The notes: generated by a model not told the origin, from the sequence alone. Counted from the stretch's first letter, positions 21,622-34,207 are shown. The stretch: DNA of 64,000 nucleotides from Rhizophlyctis rosea (GCA_027596075.1 JADGJC010000028.1:157123-221122); one strand, 5' to 3'. A program made the numbers and translations.

Positions 21622-22590
21622 CGTTGGCAGCCTGACGCGAGTGGTGACGTTTATTTGTTGTGGCTTGGCGATACCGGTACCCAGCGACCAAAGTTGGAGC
21701 AGCGTCGATGGCGTCTTCTATGGATGCTTGACCACTGAGTGTGTTTACAACCTTTCACCGCGTACAATCCAAGCCGAGCGGTTGCAGTTGACAGACCCGT
21801 GCTGGTTACCACCGCTGACTGTTGATTTGTTGAGTTGTTGAAAGGCCGTCGGTTACAGGGTCGCTTACAAGCCGATGTCGACCAAGGGCTCTGAGCAGAC
21901 AATGGTTTCCCCCTAAGAATTGAGATGAACTCTCTGAAGAGAACTCTGCCGTCCAGCGGTCCTCCATCGCAGTGATGCCTTTACAGAATTTGGATTTGTG
22001 TAGAGTTTGGGCGGCGAGGCGCACGAGTCAAGAAGGAAGAAGATGAGTGGACGATGCTCTTCCTGCGATGGCGCCGTCTTTGGGTCACCGTGCCTGCACG
22101 ATAGGATGGCTGTCCCTCCAACCAATGAATAGAACTTTCGACTATGGAAGCGAGAACAAACGGCACTTCTGCTGTATAAGGGCATATTGTCAGTCAGCCA
22201 TCCACGTTCTGGGCTCCGATGCATTCCAGCAGTGCGGCGCGTCAAATGGCCGGCCCAAACTCGGTCAAAGCAAACGCGTTGTGCTGCGCACTTGTCAAGC
22301 CACTTCCTGTAACCAGGGGCCCCTGGCCAGTCTGGCCATGCAATGTGACGTAAATGTACACGGCGTGACAGCCTGAGACTGTTCTGACCAGCCAAACAAA
22401 GGAGCAACAGCACTGCATTTCTGGCCTCGCACGGTGTAGGAAGGGTTTTTGCTAAGCTTGCCTTTGCCTTTCAAAAACTTCCAACACCATATATAATAGG
22501 CACACTTACCCTAACTTCTGTCCGCACATCTGCCTCGACTTCGTTACGTCCTTTCCACCTTCCCGCGACTTCTTCCTCTCTTCATTCAAA
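21622..22590. other. Intergenic, divergent promoter region
   Basis: About 970 nt between the lipase (minus) and glutamate decarboxylase (plus). It holds the GAD TATA box at 22490; other open frames are unsupported. Confidence 0.5.
22490..22497 (+). promoter_or_regulatory. TATA box of the glutamate decarboxylase gene
   Basis: TATATAAT lies 94 nt before the ATG at 22591, followed by a C/T-rich leader. Position and strand fit a Pol II core promoter. Confidence 0.5.
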
Positions 22591-24686
22591 ATGGTCCTTC
22601 TGCAACAAACTGGTCCCGCACCTGCAAACGATGACTTCAAGGAGCCGACTGCCGAGATCTACACCAGCGCAATCTTTGGTTCCAAATATGGGTACGTTGT
22701 TTCCACCGCATAGACCGTCGAGACCTTCGCTGACGAAAATCACAGACGCGAGTGCATACCTCGCCATCGGTTGCCAGAGGTAAGAGGGTGATATTAGGAA
22801 AACTTTCGAAACCTCTTTTTTCATACCTTGTCTAATTACACGTTTTTAGAACGATATGCCTGCAGGTGAGGTAGATCTGATGCCCAGGAACTGCGTGCAA
22901 AGCCTGACGTGGTTGCTTTCTGATAGGTGCTGCCTACCAATTCATCAAGGACGAACTTGCGGTAAATCATCTTGCTAACAATCTCACGAATTCCATAAAC
23001 TAATCTAAACCCCTAGCTCGACGGTAATCCCGTTTTGAACTTGGCCTCCTTCGTGACCACCTACATGGAACCTGAAGCCGAGAAGTTGATTAACGACAAC
23101 GTTGGGAAAAACTTCATTGGTGCGCCCCGCTGTATCACTCATTTGCAATTGCACACACTGAGGAAATAATTGCAGATGCGGAAGAGTATCCTATGAGCGC
23201 GGAGCTCCAGAACCGTTGCGTAAACATGATCGCAAGTGAGTTTTGCGTCCACGCTTCGATGCCCGCATTGAAGTACTGAGTTTTCCTGTGTTTGTAGACT
23301 TATTCCATGCGCCAACCCAAAACGAAACGGACAACGCCATCGGAGTTTCAACCGTTGGCTCTTCGGAAGCTATCATCCTCTCCGTTCTCGCGATGAAGCG
23401 CCGTTGGCAGCACAAGCGCAGGGCCGAGGAGAAACCGACTGACAAGCCTAATATCGTGATGGGCGCGAACGTGCAAGTCTGTTGGGAAAAGGCCGCCCGT
23501 TATTTGGAAGTCGATGCCCGCTATGTTCCCTGCGATGATGAAAACTTGTACTTGAACCCTGACAGGTAGGATCAGAAACTTATGCGTTCGCTGCACCGGC
23601 TCATCAAACTGCATCAGGGCCATCAAGCTGGTCGACGAGAACACGATTGGTGTTGTGACGATTTTGGGCTCTACGGTATGTCAATTAGAGCATTTCACTA
23701 TTGCATGATCTTCAACAAATTGTGCACAGTACACTGGTCATTACGAAGACTCGAAACGCATGAACGATTTGCTTCTTCAGTTGAAGGACGAGAAAGGACT
23801 TGATGTGCCCATGCACGTCGACGCTGCTTCTGGTGGTTTCGTCGCTCCCTTCGTGGCCCCAGAATTGGAATGGGACTTCCGTCTCCCTACTGTCGTCAGC
23901 ATCAACGCATCCGGCCACAAGTACGGGCTCGTTTATCCTGGCGTCGGTTGGGCTGTGTGGAGGGGTGCCGAATAGTGAGTTGCAAAATCAAGATCCTTTC
24001 AACCATTCCGGAATCTGATCATGGATCCTGCAGTCTCCCTGACGACCTCGTCTTTCACGTCAACTACCTCGGCGCCGACCAAGCCTCCTTCACCCTCAAC
24101 TTCAGCAAGGGCGCCTCCCACGTGATTGCGCAATACTACATGTTCATCCGCCTCGGGTTCAACGGCTACAAAAGCATCATGTCCAACCTTTACGCCAATG
24201 CCACGTATCTCGCCGCTGCCTTGGAAAACACTGGCGAATTCCAAATTCTGTCTTCTTGTGACCCCGAGAAGGGCCTTCCCGTAGTCGCATTCAAGTTGGT
24301 CAAGCACCACCACTTCGACGAGTTTGACGTCTCCCGCAGCTTGAGGGAGCGTCAGTGGATTGTGCCTGCTTACACCATGGCGGTAAGATTGTGGATGTTG
24401 TGGACCAGGCCAGTTCATGGCTCAATGCAACGTCGTTCTAATATGATGTCTGTAGGAGAACGCCCAACACATCAAACTTCTCCGCATCGTCCTCCGCGAA
24501 GGCTTCACCCGAAACAAGTGTGATCTGCTCGTGAACGACATCAAGTACGCCTTAAAGCAGCTGATCACTCTCGACGAAAAGTCTATGCGCGTGCACAGGC
24601 AAGCGAAACAGAACTGGAAGATTCTGCTCAACCAACTGCCCAACACCAAGAAGGATAAAAAGAACGCCACTGGTGCTATTTGCTAG
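22591..24686 (+). CDS. GAD1: Glutamate decarboxylase
   Basis: Eleven exons reconstructed by phase encode about 500 residues. Two are very small (NDMPA and [11 protein letters not shown]). Markers of group II PLP-dependent decarboxylases: [59 protein letters not shown] (PLP-contacting Asp and Ala) and [18 protein letters not shown] with the Schiff-base Lys. The product converts glutamate to GABA and CO2 in the cytosol, supporting the GABA shunt, pH and stress responses. The C-terminus is basic and helical ([20 protein letters not shown]), which is where fungal and plant enzymes bind calmodulin; that is inference. It ends in Cys (GAIC). Tail-to-tail with dolichol kinase, about 210 nt apart. Confidence 0.93.
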
Positions 24687-24894
24687 GCGGCAGGATGCGT
24701 GGGGTCGCTGATCGATCTGTAGGATAGTCGTCGATGTTCACATTTTCTTTGCAGGTAGATCTACGTAGTCGTCCTTTCTGTAGGAAGAGATCGAGTTAGC
24801 CAAGCTTTGCGATTACTGCGATGTTTTGTTTTCCAATATATCCAAATTTTGATACCGGATGCTATCTATTACGTGTTGCTTGTTATTGTACAGA

Positions 24895-26968
24895 CTATTT
24901 GAGAAAATTCAGTAAAGTGTATGTATACAAGGGTATAACGATATTGTCATTCTGGTCAGTAAATGCTTCAAGGAGCGCTGGAGCAAGTTTTGGCGACGGT
25001 ATTAGTGACCATTAGGGGGCTTTGGCAAGCTTACATCTACCGACCTGTTAGGATTAGAGCAATTGCTAAAGTCCACCACTGCCAATAACATCATATGTGT
25101 AAGAACCTTGTTCGGTGGTGAGGTGCTCACTTCTCAGCCGACCAACCTGGGAATAGTTGTCCACGACCGGTACACCAAATAACGCAAGCACACCGCATCC
25201 AATGAGAACGCTCACGAAAAACGCTACCGAGCCTTCAACGCTTTTGGAGGTTCCCATCCAACGGGTTCGACCGTATTGTTTCCCAACTGTGGAGGCCTGT
25301 CGCGAGGAGGGTAGCCATACATGAATTAACAGCCTTGAAGGGAACTTCACCTCAAACAGCGCATACCGCAGAATCCCCAATCCCCAACGTCAACACTCCA
25401 ACCAGTCCGGCTACCGGCATTGGGCTCGCGATCCTATCAGAAAGCCAGATGTTCGTCAACATCAAGACAATAGGGCAGAGACATGACTGCTCCCTCCACC
25501 CGACCCAAAACTCACCGACTAAACCAAACCGGCACCGCACACCCAATCAACAAATAAATATGAGACAAAATCGCCGGCCCACTCTCCCGCTCGTCCAAAA
25601 AGCTAGTCAAAAAGTCCTCCAAAATACCACCGAGTGGCCAGACGTGGAAGTATCGCAAGTATTCGACAAATATCATGCCGGCCAGGGAAACTGAGAACGC
25701 TAAGCTTAGGAAGTCTGGCTGCGAGTGTGTGATTTGGGATCAGATGCCGCCGATTTGCAAATGGCATAAGAAGGTGTCACTCACATCCATGTAAAAACCG
25801 GGAATAAACAACATGGTGGCTAGGGCATGGAAATATTTCCGTTTATAGTTGACGACCTTGCCATCGCCCTCGTCTTTTCTATGTACGAGGTGTTTGCTCG
25901 CAACCAATACTGCGATCCCAATGGTAAAGGCCCAGAACAACGCCAAGATGGGGCGCTTGGGGAAGTTTTCCGTCAAAAGGAACTTCAGTACCCTGGGCAT
26001 AGTCAAGACGTTTAGCACAAAAGCCTCTACCAAGGGACGAAACGAGGCACACCATATGAACGGATCACTACCAATCCGTTTAGATACCCAAGGTGATATA
26101 CCCAGGACGACAATTCCTGCTGCCAAAACGTAAAATAGGATGGAAAGATGCCGGTGCCAGTTGTAGATCGACTCTCTACTCGCTGTCTCTCCTTGCTGGG
26201 GATCTCGAAGTGATGCATATTGCTTTCGGATGTGTAGGAGAATGGGACTGGCGACAATTCCGATCAAAAGCATGCCGAGAATCAAGGCTTGCAGGAATGT
26301 AGCAAGTGACTGTGCGGGGTTATTGATCTGTAGCCCAGCTAAGTTCAAGTTTGAATCTTGAGAACGCCGCAATGTGTGTAGTGCTTTACTCACTTCGATG
26401 TTGTCGGCATTGATTGCCGCTTCCATCAAGAGGAGTGTCAAGAAATGAACTACCAGGAGGGATTCGCCATATGTGAAACTACGGGGCAAAACTGATGGAA
26501 CTGCCTTCAAGCCCAGATGAAACAAGGCTGATGCCACAGAAAGCCGTACTGAATGGGTAAAAGTGTGTTCACGATAATGACCCTTCGTCGTGACCACAAT
26601 GACCGGCACATACTAAGATCCTGCGAATGTAATGTTTCTGCACACGCGATCAGAGCTGCGACCATAGCAATGATCATTGGGTGGCTGCGCAGCCTTGACA
26701 GATACGCGTCGACTACCGACACGAGTCCGAAGCATCCGCTGAGTTGCGATATTGTCCGAGCGTGCACTGCGTATGAGCCACTTTGAATGAAGTTTTGTCT
26801 GTTTGGCACGATACACCACGCCCCCTTACTTGCAAAGCTATTCGGCAGGGCCACCACCAAGCTGCTAATCGTCGCGTATGGCAGCAGAACTCCCAACACC
26901 ACGCCATCAGTTGCGTTGGACCTGTTTCCCATGGGTGGTAAGGAAAACGGCATTCCTTGAATGGTCAT
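24895..26968 (-). CDS. SEC59: Dolichol kinase
   Basis: Multi-exon membrane protein read on the minus strand from MTIQGMPFSL. About 10 or more hydrophobic spans. Landmarks in order: GVVLGVLLPYATISSLVV; VVNYKRKYFHALATMLFIPG; then PDFLSLAFSVSLAG and FVEYLRYFHVWPLG; FLDERESGPAILSHIYLLIG; LVGVLTLGIGDSA; GKQYGRTRWMGTSKSVEG (CTP-binding region); and a final exon with LLEAFTDQNDNIVIPLY before the TAG at 24895. These are the conserved C-terminal CTP-dependent kinase segments of Sec59/DOLK. The enzyme makes dolichyl phosphate in the ER from dolichol and CTP, the carrier for N-glycosylation, GPI and O-mannosylation. Some N-terminal intron borders (near 26,370 and 26,600-26,870) are approximate. Confidence 0.88.
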
Positions 26969-27505
26969 GGTTTGCGCTCACCGATATTTGTGCGCAAAGG
27001 CCCGCGTTGTGCTATGACCCCATGTCCATGTAATATGCAGCGTGGCTATACAGAGAGCTCCTTGCACTATAGTCCAATCAGTCAGAAAGTTGTTGCAGTG
27101 AACATGAGCAAGTCAGCAAGACCTGTTGCTTCCAGATACAGGTTGGCTTTCAACAACTTAACCACGCTAAGAGCAGCGGCCAGCACGATTAAGATTGCTT
27201 CACAGGCATATGGAAGCGACCTTATAGGCCTAGCCGCTTCCACCATGGGCGTTTACAGCACACAAGCCGCGCAAAGTGTGAACGTGCGTTTTGACGTGTT
27301 GCGCTGATCTAATAATAGCGTGCCGACCGATAGTGGGTTCTGTTGGTGGGGAACGGTTGGACGCGTCGCCCTTTTATGGGACTGCGACGTGGCTTGGTGA
27401 CGCGCTTGCACAACATCACGTGACAATCGGACAGGTGTTCTTTCGGGAATCTTCAATCGGAGCAAAAGCCCAAGCTAATAATTCTTCTCCCCCGTCCTCA
27501 TCAGA
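26969..27505. other. Divergent promoter region
   Basis: 537 nt between dolichol kinase (minus) and FAM32A (plus). Only short unsupported frames; no repeat or RNA gene seen. Confidence 0.5.
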
Positions 27506-28093
27506 ATGTCGGACGCATACCACTTCGCAACAGGCTCTCTAAAGCTGAAAGGAGGAGAGGATGGAGTTAAGAAGTGAGTTCACAAACCATAGGAGACGAG
27601 CCGTATTTCCTGGCAGTTGTCCTCAACTGTTTGCTCATTTTGCTGCGCACAAGGAAGAAGAAGAAGTCGAAGAAGGACAAGGAGAAGCTCGCTGCCGGTG
27701 TGGCTGCAACAATAGCTGAATCAGGCGGTGGCAGCGGAAGCGGAAGTGGCAGCGAAAAGAATGCACCCGCTCCAAAATATCGGCAGAAAACGGCGGCAGA
27801 GCTGAAGTTTGAAGAAACACAACGCAAACGGGTATGCGAGTACAAGATAGCTGCTTATGGGCCACATGCATTATTTACTGACGCAACCTTCCGAACGACA
27901 GCAAGAGCAAAAGATTGAAAAGGCGGCAGAAAAATCACACAAGGAACGAGTGGCGGTATGTACATAAATGAGCCGTGGACGCGTCTCTGACTCCATCGTC
28001 TGAGTTTGTGCTGCTTACGGTCCCCAGGAGTTCAACACCTATCTGGAGAAGCTAAGCGAACACTACGATATTCCAAAGGTCGGTCCCGGATAA
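27506..28093 (+). CDS. FAM32A family protein
   Basis: Four exons (27506..27573, 27654..27831, 27902..27955, 28028..28093) encode 121 residues. It opens with FATGSLKLKGGEDGVKKKKK, matching the KGPLKLKG...KKKKK start of FAM32A. A Lys-rich region, a Gly/Ser linker and KTAAELKFEETQRKR follow. It ends KSHKERVAEFNTYLEKLSEH then YDIPKVGPG, the most conserved part of the family. FAM32A is known from human C*/P spliceosome structures, where its C-terminus reaches the active site and stabilises the 3' splice site. A nuclear splicing role is therefore likely. It faces USB1 tail-to-tail with 132 nt between stops. Confidence 0.9.
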
Positions 28094-28225
28094 CCGCTAA
28101 AGAGCGATCAGCACGATGGCCAACACATCCCTTCGGACCAACCTTCAACTGTAAAATATGTCCATTGAAATTACATATATATACACTTTTGCATCTTTTG
28201 CATCTCACTCTTCCAATGGTGGCAT

Positions 28226-29517
28226 TCACTTCAACTCCCACGAATATGACCTGTTTCCAACTTTGCAATGGACGTGGGTCACGGGTATCCGTATGTTTTT
28301 GAGCTCTGATTCGAACTCAGCAGTGAGCTTTCTTGCAATGTTGAGGGTGATGGCTTTCGATGGAGCGGAGGCAATTGAAGCATGGAATTTTGGGGGCTGT
28401 AAGCAATGTTCTCAGTGTTTGAGCAGACCAGCAAATCTCAGAGGGTTCACCGACATCATAAAATGTCTGTTGGCGAAACCTTCGCATGACTTCGTCTACA
28501 TGACCAACGAGGTTTTGAAGCTGCTAACAATGTGAATAAGAGTTCGGTGATGGGGGACCAAATGATGAAATAGCGGTCACCTGTTGTTGTCCCTCTGCTA
28601 TATCGATTCCCAAAAAAGATCGTGTTTCCTCCTCATTCGCATAGTAGGATAATCTCCCACAAGTAGCAGAAAATCTGACTTGTTGTCAACATGCCATTAT
28701 GTGAAGGTCGATGTGGTGGATCTACATACCGAGGAACCGATTTCACTTTAGTGCCCAGAAGTTGGACAAATCGTTCGATTTGGAACACTTTCAGAAAGGT
28801 CAAGCGGGAGAGACTGATATGTAGAGACTCATCATCTACCGCGGTCAAGGAGGAATGGTGCGGCTTCGGCACGCGAAATTGAAGTCTTTCGAAGATAGAC
28901 TTCGTCAGCTGCTCCATTTCAAAGTGTCCTCCCACTATGTCCGAAATCTTAGGACGGAACACACCAGAGCAATGCATATAAGAGGGTGCTTGCCTGAGAT
29001 GTAAACAACCGTAGCCCAATTCCCTTCCACGTGCGGCTTGCTCCGGCTTCGTCCACCATGTAACGCAGGGTCATCTTTCCACACTGCAATTTCTTGAACC
29101 GATCAGTTTGACCAATCATATTTATGGCAGTGGTGCGTCCTGCCTTTCTCCTCGTAAAGCGACGAGAACTCTGCTGGCAGTGGAGGTAGCTTCTCGTCCT
29201 TCTGTCTTGGAAAAGGATACGTCAGAAAAACGGTTCAAAAGAATGGAAACTACAAGTGTCATACCTAGACTTTGCTGTCGTCCCCTCGGAGTCGTCCTCT
29301 ACCAATGATGAGTCATGTCTACGCAAACAGTCATAAAACCTACATTCTTCAGATATTGGCCTCCAATTCCAATGTACCTTGCTTTCTTGCGCAATTTATC
29401 CGATGCATCTTTCTCTTCATCCAAGGTGCGCTTCTGTTTTCTAGCAGAGGAGATTGGACGTCCGGTCTCCTGGTCACTTGAACCGCTATCGGAACTCGGA
29501 TAGTCAACCAGACTCAT
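28226..29517 (-). CDS. USB1: U6 snRNA phosphodiesterase USB1
   Basis: Several exons on the minus strand; ends are firm, two middle joins (about 28,960-29,010 and 29,170-29,370) are approximate. The start is MSLVDYPSSDSGSSD, the typical LV-Y-SSDS opening of Usb1. Then KLPPLPAEFSSLY, the motif HVEGNWATVVYI, the first catalytic motif LHISLSR, FVQLLGTKV, HVDEVMRRFRQQTFYDVGEP, the second catalytic motif FHASIA, and the terminal VHCKVGNRSYSWELK. The two H-x-S motifs mark a 2H phosphodiesterase. Usb1 trims the oligo(U) 3' end of U6 snRNA in the nucleus and leaves a terminal phosphate. Its neighbour FAM32A also serves the spliceosome. Confidence 0.87.
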
Positions 29518-29809
29518 TCGTGTCGTGCCGGTTGAATAATCTGACGGTGATGAGTGGGAAGAGAAACGAGCGAGCAAGCAATCAAGCACAGACCTTGGAA
29601 GACAGCGCCACAATTTACGACGGCACGCGCACGCGTCGCGTGACGCGCGGGCCCATACAAACGTCAACAGGCTCGTTGGTTATAAAAAGGGGGATGTGTT
29701 TGACATCCCCTCCACTTGATTTCAGAATAACGATCGCCACCCATACTGCGCATTCTTGATAAGCAATTTAAATACTACTATATAATCATTGTAGAGCACA
29801 ACTATAAGC

Positions 29810-31943
29810 ATGCTGTCATTTACTAGACAACTCATTCGATGTCCACTCTCACGTCTTCGTCCAATAGTTACACCACTTGGCGTCGCACCCTTGCGCGTCC
29901 CACTCAAAGGACGCTCACTATCCACTATTCACTCCGAAAAGGTTACGCCAAGTAGCACTAGCATACAAACCACGGTTCAGTACGTTACGGTCTATATTCA
30001 ATCGCCCAAATCCGGCCGAAGTTGACATGTTTTCTATTTACAGTTTCTCCATACAAGATGGAGTTGGCGCATTAGATGAAGTTCTTCGCGAATTGCGCGC
30101 ACTTAACATCAACCTCACTCGGATAGAATCTCGGCCCAGCAGAACGAAGGGTCTATACAATTTTTACATGGATTTCCAAGCGACGGACAATGATCAAGTT
30201 AATCTGGTGTCCCAGCAGCTGAGGAAGATCGTGAAGGAGATTTATGTAATTGGAACCGGTATTTCGGGGTTAGGTATGTTGCGCACGGAAGTTGACACAT
30301 CATGATGAAGTTTCTCATACTCTGACTTGCTTCATTGAAGCCGCGGTCCAAGGGGTACCTTGGTTTCCACGGAAGATTGCCGATTTGGACTCGTTCGCAG
30401 ATCGTGTGTTATCCTTTGGGCAGGTTAGACTCCTTACAGGAAGCAGATTTTCGTATTGTTTTAAACATTGTTTGCAGGAACTGGATGCAGATCATCCGGG
30501 ATTCAAGGATAAACAATACCGGGAACGTCGATTTCACATCACTGAACTAGCAAAGAAATACCGGCAGTATGTGGTTGCTGGTTCATGTTGAATGACGGAT
30601 GATTGAAGACCACTATCAGCGGCGACAAACTCCCGACCGTACAATATACCCCTACCGAGATCAAGACATGGTATATATAGCCGATACCCATTGTGATCAT
30701 GACCACGAATTCACCGTTTTCTAACAGGGGCATCGTACTAAGAAAGCTGGAAGCATTATACCAAACGCACGCATGTCGCGAGCACCAATACGTTTTCCCA
30801 CTTCTAGTTCAAAATTGTGGATATCGCGAAGACAACATCCCTCAAATACAAGACATATCAGACTTTCTGCGAGATTGCACCGGTTGGACTTTGAGACCAG
30901 TCACAGGTACAGTTTGCAGTCCGCTCGGACCTCCATATCTCAGAGATTCACGGACATCTGTAGGGCTATTGTCGCCGCGAGATTTCCTGAACGCGCTAGC
31001 CTTCCGCGTTTTCCATAGCACGCAATACATCCGACATCACTCCCAACCACTATATACCCCCGAGCCAGACGTTTGCCACGAGCTTCTTGGACACGTTCCA
31101 CTCTACGCTGACCCGGGTAAACTATACATGTGATCCTTGGACGATTGGTTACGGTGTACTGACGGTAACGAAGACTTTGCCGATTTCTCCCAGGAGATTG
31201 GATTGGCGTCCTTGGGCGCGTCGGATGAGGATATTGAGAAGTTGGCTACGGTAGGTACTGGCGCTTAATACCTATTGGTTTGATTGTAACCTGTTGTCGT
31301 TGACTGCCTAGATATACTGGTTCACGGGTAATGTTCATTTACCAGCTTGTGCGCGTTTGCTGTTTATTGATGTTGGTTGATCAGTGGAGTTCGGCCTATG
31401 CCGTCAAGGACACGAGATCAAAGCTTTTGGAGCGGGATTGCTGTCAAGTTTTGGCGAATTAGAGGTATGCTACAGTTGACTGCATGTTTAGGCGTCATAT
31501 AATGATCGCCGAAGCCAGTATGCATTATCCAACAAACCAAAAAAAGTACCATTTGATCCGAAAGTTGCTGCCGTAACAAAATACCCGTATGTGAATCGCG
31601 AATGCCATGTCGGTCTCGTCAAGCTGAATCCGTCATCATTTTAGCATCACTGAGTACCAACCGGTCTACTTCGTCGCGGAGAGCTTCAAGGATATGAAGG
31701 AACAAGTAATGTAAGTAACCCCTGTTTCCAAATGCTTCCGTTAAAGTAGTTGATGATGAAACATGTTCTGGTTTGATTAGGGATTACGCAACCACCCTCA
31801 CGGACCGATCATTCGCACTACGTTATTCGCCACTAACAGACAGCATAGAAGTATTTGATTCGCGGGATAAGATAGTTCGGTACGCTCAGCATTTGAGGGG
31901 CGAGATGGGACGACTGATTGGGGCATTGGAGAGGTTATCATGA
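29810..31943 (+). CDS. Phenylalanine/aromatic amino acid hydroxylase
   Basis: Thirteen exons join in phase from ATG 29810 to TGA 31941, including a 16-nt exon coding IYWFT. An Arg-rich leader without acidic residues for about 40 positions ([18 protein letters not shown]) resembles a mitochondrial presequence. An ACT domain follows ([27 protein letters not shown]), then the catalytic domain: [84 protein letters not shown] and VEFGLCRQ. The iron ligands (two His in CHELLGH, Glu in VEFG) are present. The ACT-linked layout fits phenylalanine hydroxylase, which uses tetrahydropterin to make tyrosine. C-terminal tetramerisation helix is intact. Confidence 0.93.
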
Positions 31944-32336
31944 TTTTGTATAGTTCCGTACTACTTATGCTTGAATCTAGATTCTGAATATTGTATACAT
32001 CAGAGGAATGCTGTCAGCTCATAAAGATTTGAATATCGATTACTACTGCATATTGCAAGTAAGTTGAGTTGATGGTTCATGAATCGTGATTCGAATTTCG
32101 TGAAGTTCTGAACGGACCCTTTCACGTGATCTCTGACGAACTGTGAGTCTAAGACCCTTGAAGTTGGGGTCCGTGGAAGCTGGGGGAGCTGAGGACACGG
32201 CGGTTCGTCCATCACTTCCGCTCTCCATTCTGTCCTTTTCCCACGCAAAAGTGCGGATATAATAGCAAGGTCTGGCGGAGACCGGAGACCTTTCCCTTGA
32301 AAACGCCCTAGCGTCTGTTTTAAAAGTCCGTTCGCA
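31944..32336. other. Intergenic
   Basis: 393 nt between the hydroxylase and the first F-box/LRR paralogue; nothing recognised. Confidence 0.5.
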
Positions 32337-33757
32337 ATGACTGCCGTCGCTCGTTGCTATATCAATTCCTTGCCCGAACACATACTCTTTGCAATTTTTG
32401 AGTTTATTCAGCCTTCTTCTCCTCGTTGGTTTGGGGAAGTTGTTCATGTCCCTGCCGAAGTCAGTTATGTTGCAGGATATTGCTGGGGACCTACAAACTT
32501 GCGAGGTCCCCCATACGAATTGCACCTTGCTCAGGTAAAGGCTTTATGCAACTTGGCCGGTAAAATATTGTTTGCTTGGGTATTTGACCAACTCGTCTGT
32601 GATACGTCTGCAAAACGTTCCGACTTACTGCGTTCCGGTTACGGAGAGGCCGCTGTTTGGATGTACTCGAGTACACTCCCGAACTCTGTGCTGACCGCTA
32701 TCAACGGAGAGCTGACGCGTACGACATATTCCTTCAAGACCCTATGCGAGTGACATTGGTCCGAAGTCTTGTCCTGTGGGATGGGTCCTTGAAACCTCTG
32801 GCCGTTATCGACCTTGGAAAGCTCCTCCATTTCAAATCAGAGTTTTACTACGAGAATGTCAACGACGACAAAGCAACGCACCCCGCTCTCCAACGTGACC
32901 TTGTGAATAAGTTTGAATGCATCGCGAAAGCATTTACAGAGGCAGCAAGCGATGAACGACCTTTGCGCCTGCAAACGCTTCACTTATCTGCTCCGGACAC
33001 AATCGGACGTGCCACAATTGATTCCATCATATTTCGACAGCTTCTGCTTCTACTGCAGAAGGCTCCATTACAAGATTTGGAGTTGAGATTCCACTTTGAT
33101 GAAGAAGACAGCGAAGTGGCAATGTTCCCCTGCAACCTCGTCTTCAAATCCTTGCAAAATCTATTCATCAGCTCCGACATCGTCTTTCCAAATATCGCCG
33201 CAGCAGCGCCCAAACTCCGATTGCTGAAAATTGAGCAGCTCAAAGCTGATCCGACAACTACCTTCACATGGCTGACGAGTCTTACACAGCAGACCCTGAA
33301 AGGTTTCGGTTGGAGGGGCCGCAATTGGGAAACAGTCCTTACCATCCTCCCACTTGATACTCGTCGCAATCTTACCAAACTTACAATCTCTGACGACCTC
33401 CATGGCAGCAGCCGTGAATCCGCCAACGGAAAGCTGGAAAGCCTTGCCAAATCCTTGTTCGAATTACGCAACCTCGTTTCCCTCCGCATCCACTTCATTC
33501 GTTCAATACTTCTTACGTGTGTCAAACTGAGCATGATCCTCTCGCATGTCTCGAAGCAGTTGGAGGAGTTAGACGTCAATGTTTGGGGTTGGGATCACGA
33601 AGTCATAGTGGAAACATTGAAGAAATTTCGGGTGTTAAGGACAGTGAAGATCACTGTCTATGTGAGATTCTCGGAGACGCGTCGTGGTTTGGTGGACGCA
33701 GAAATGAAGCTGCGGGAGGGTTTGGGAATTGGAAATGTTAGGGTGAAGGTCGTCTAG
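32337..33757 (+). CDS. F-box-like/LRR protein, copy 1 (abnormal 3' splice site)
   Basis: Exon 1 is 32337..32534 (66 codons) and exon 2 is 32606..33757, aligned by comparison with the neighbouring paralogue; together 449 residues. The N-terminus has CYINSLPEHILFAIFEFIQ and, after the intron, VCKTFRLTAFRL, an F-box-like helix pair. The rest is leucine-rich repeats (LQTLHLSAP, LQDLELRFHF, LRLLKIEQL, NLTKLTISDD, QLEELDVNVWGW). The intron starts GTAAAG but the paralogue's cag acceptor is tac here, and there is no other usable AG. Either a rare GT..AC intron is used or this copy is a pseudogene. Without splicing the frame stops soon after. F-box proteins recruit substrates to SCF ubiquitin ligases. 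Confidence 0.6.
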
Positions 33758-34207
33758 GTGCGGGGAGGTGCGGAGGTGTCGAGTTAGGAGTAGCTATGTA
33801 TGGATAGGGGTGTCATCCATCCTTGGGTGGGTTCAATGGCGAGTCTGGTGCTTTCGAAATTGTTGTAGGATGATGATGGGAATGAGCCTTCCCGAGGCCA
33901 GATAACCCCATTGTAATGAAGTAATCATGTTGGAATGCATTTGGCAAGCTGTCATCGCCATCATTGAAAACAAATATTCAAGGATTTTGTCAAGAGGACT
34001 CTTACCCACGGGTCCATGACAGTCAATCGTGAGCAATTTTCTCATGAAGCACATTGCCAAGGTTCAGGGTCCCAAATTCCGACCGCCAGACCAGTGGCTG
34101 AGACCACCCGGCGCGTGAAAAACCCCCTCATAAGTCATGAGTCATGCCTCACCTCCTTCTTCACAAAAAACACGTCTTCCAACCTTGCTGACGATTAACA
34201 ACCTACG
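33758..34207. other. Intergenic between tandem paralogues
   Basis: 450 nt; no gene or repeat recognised. Confidence 0.5.
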
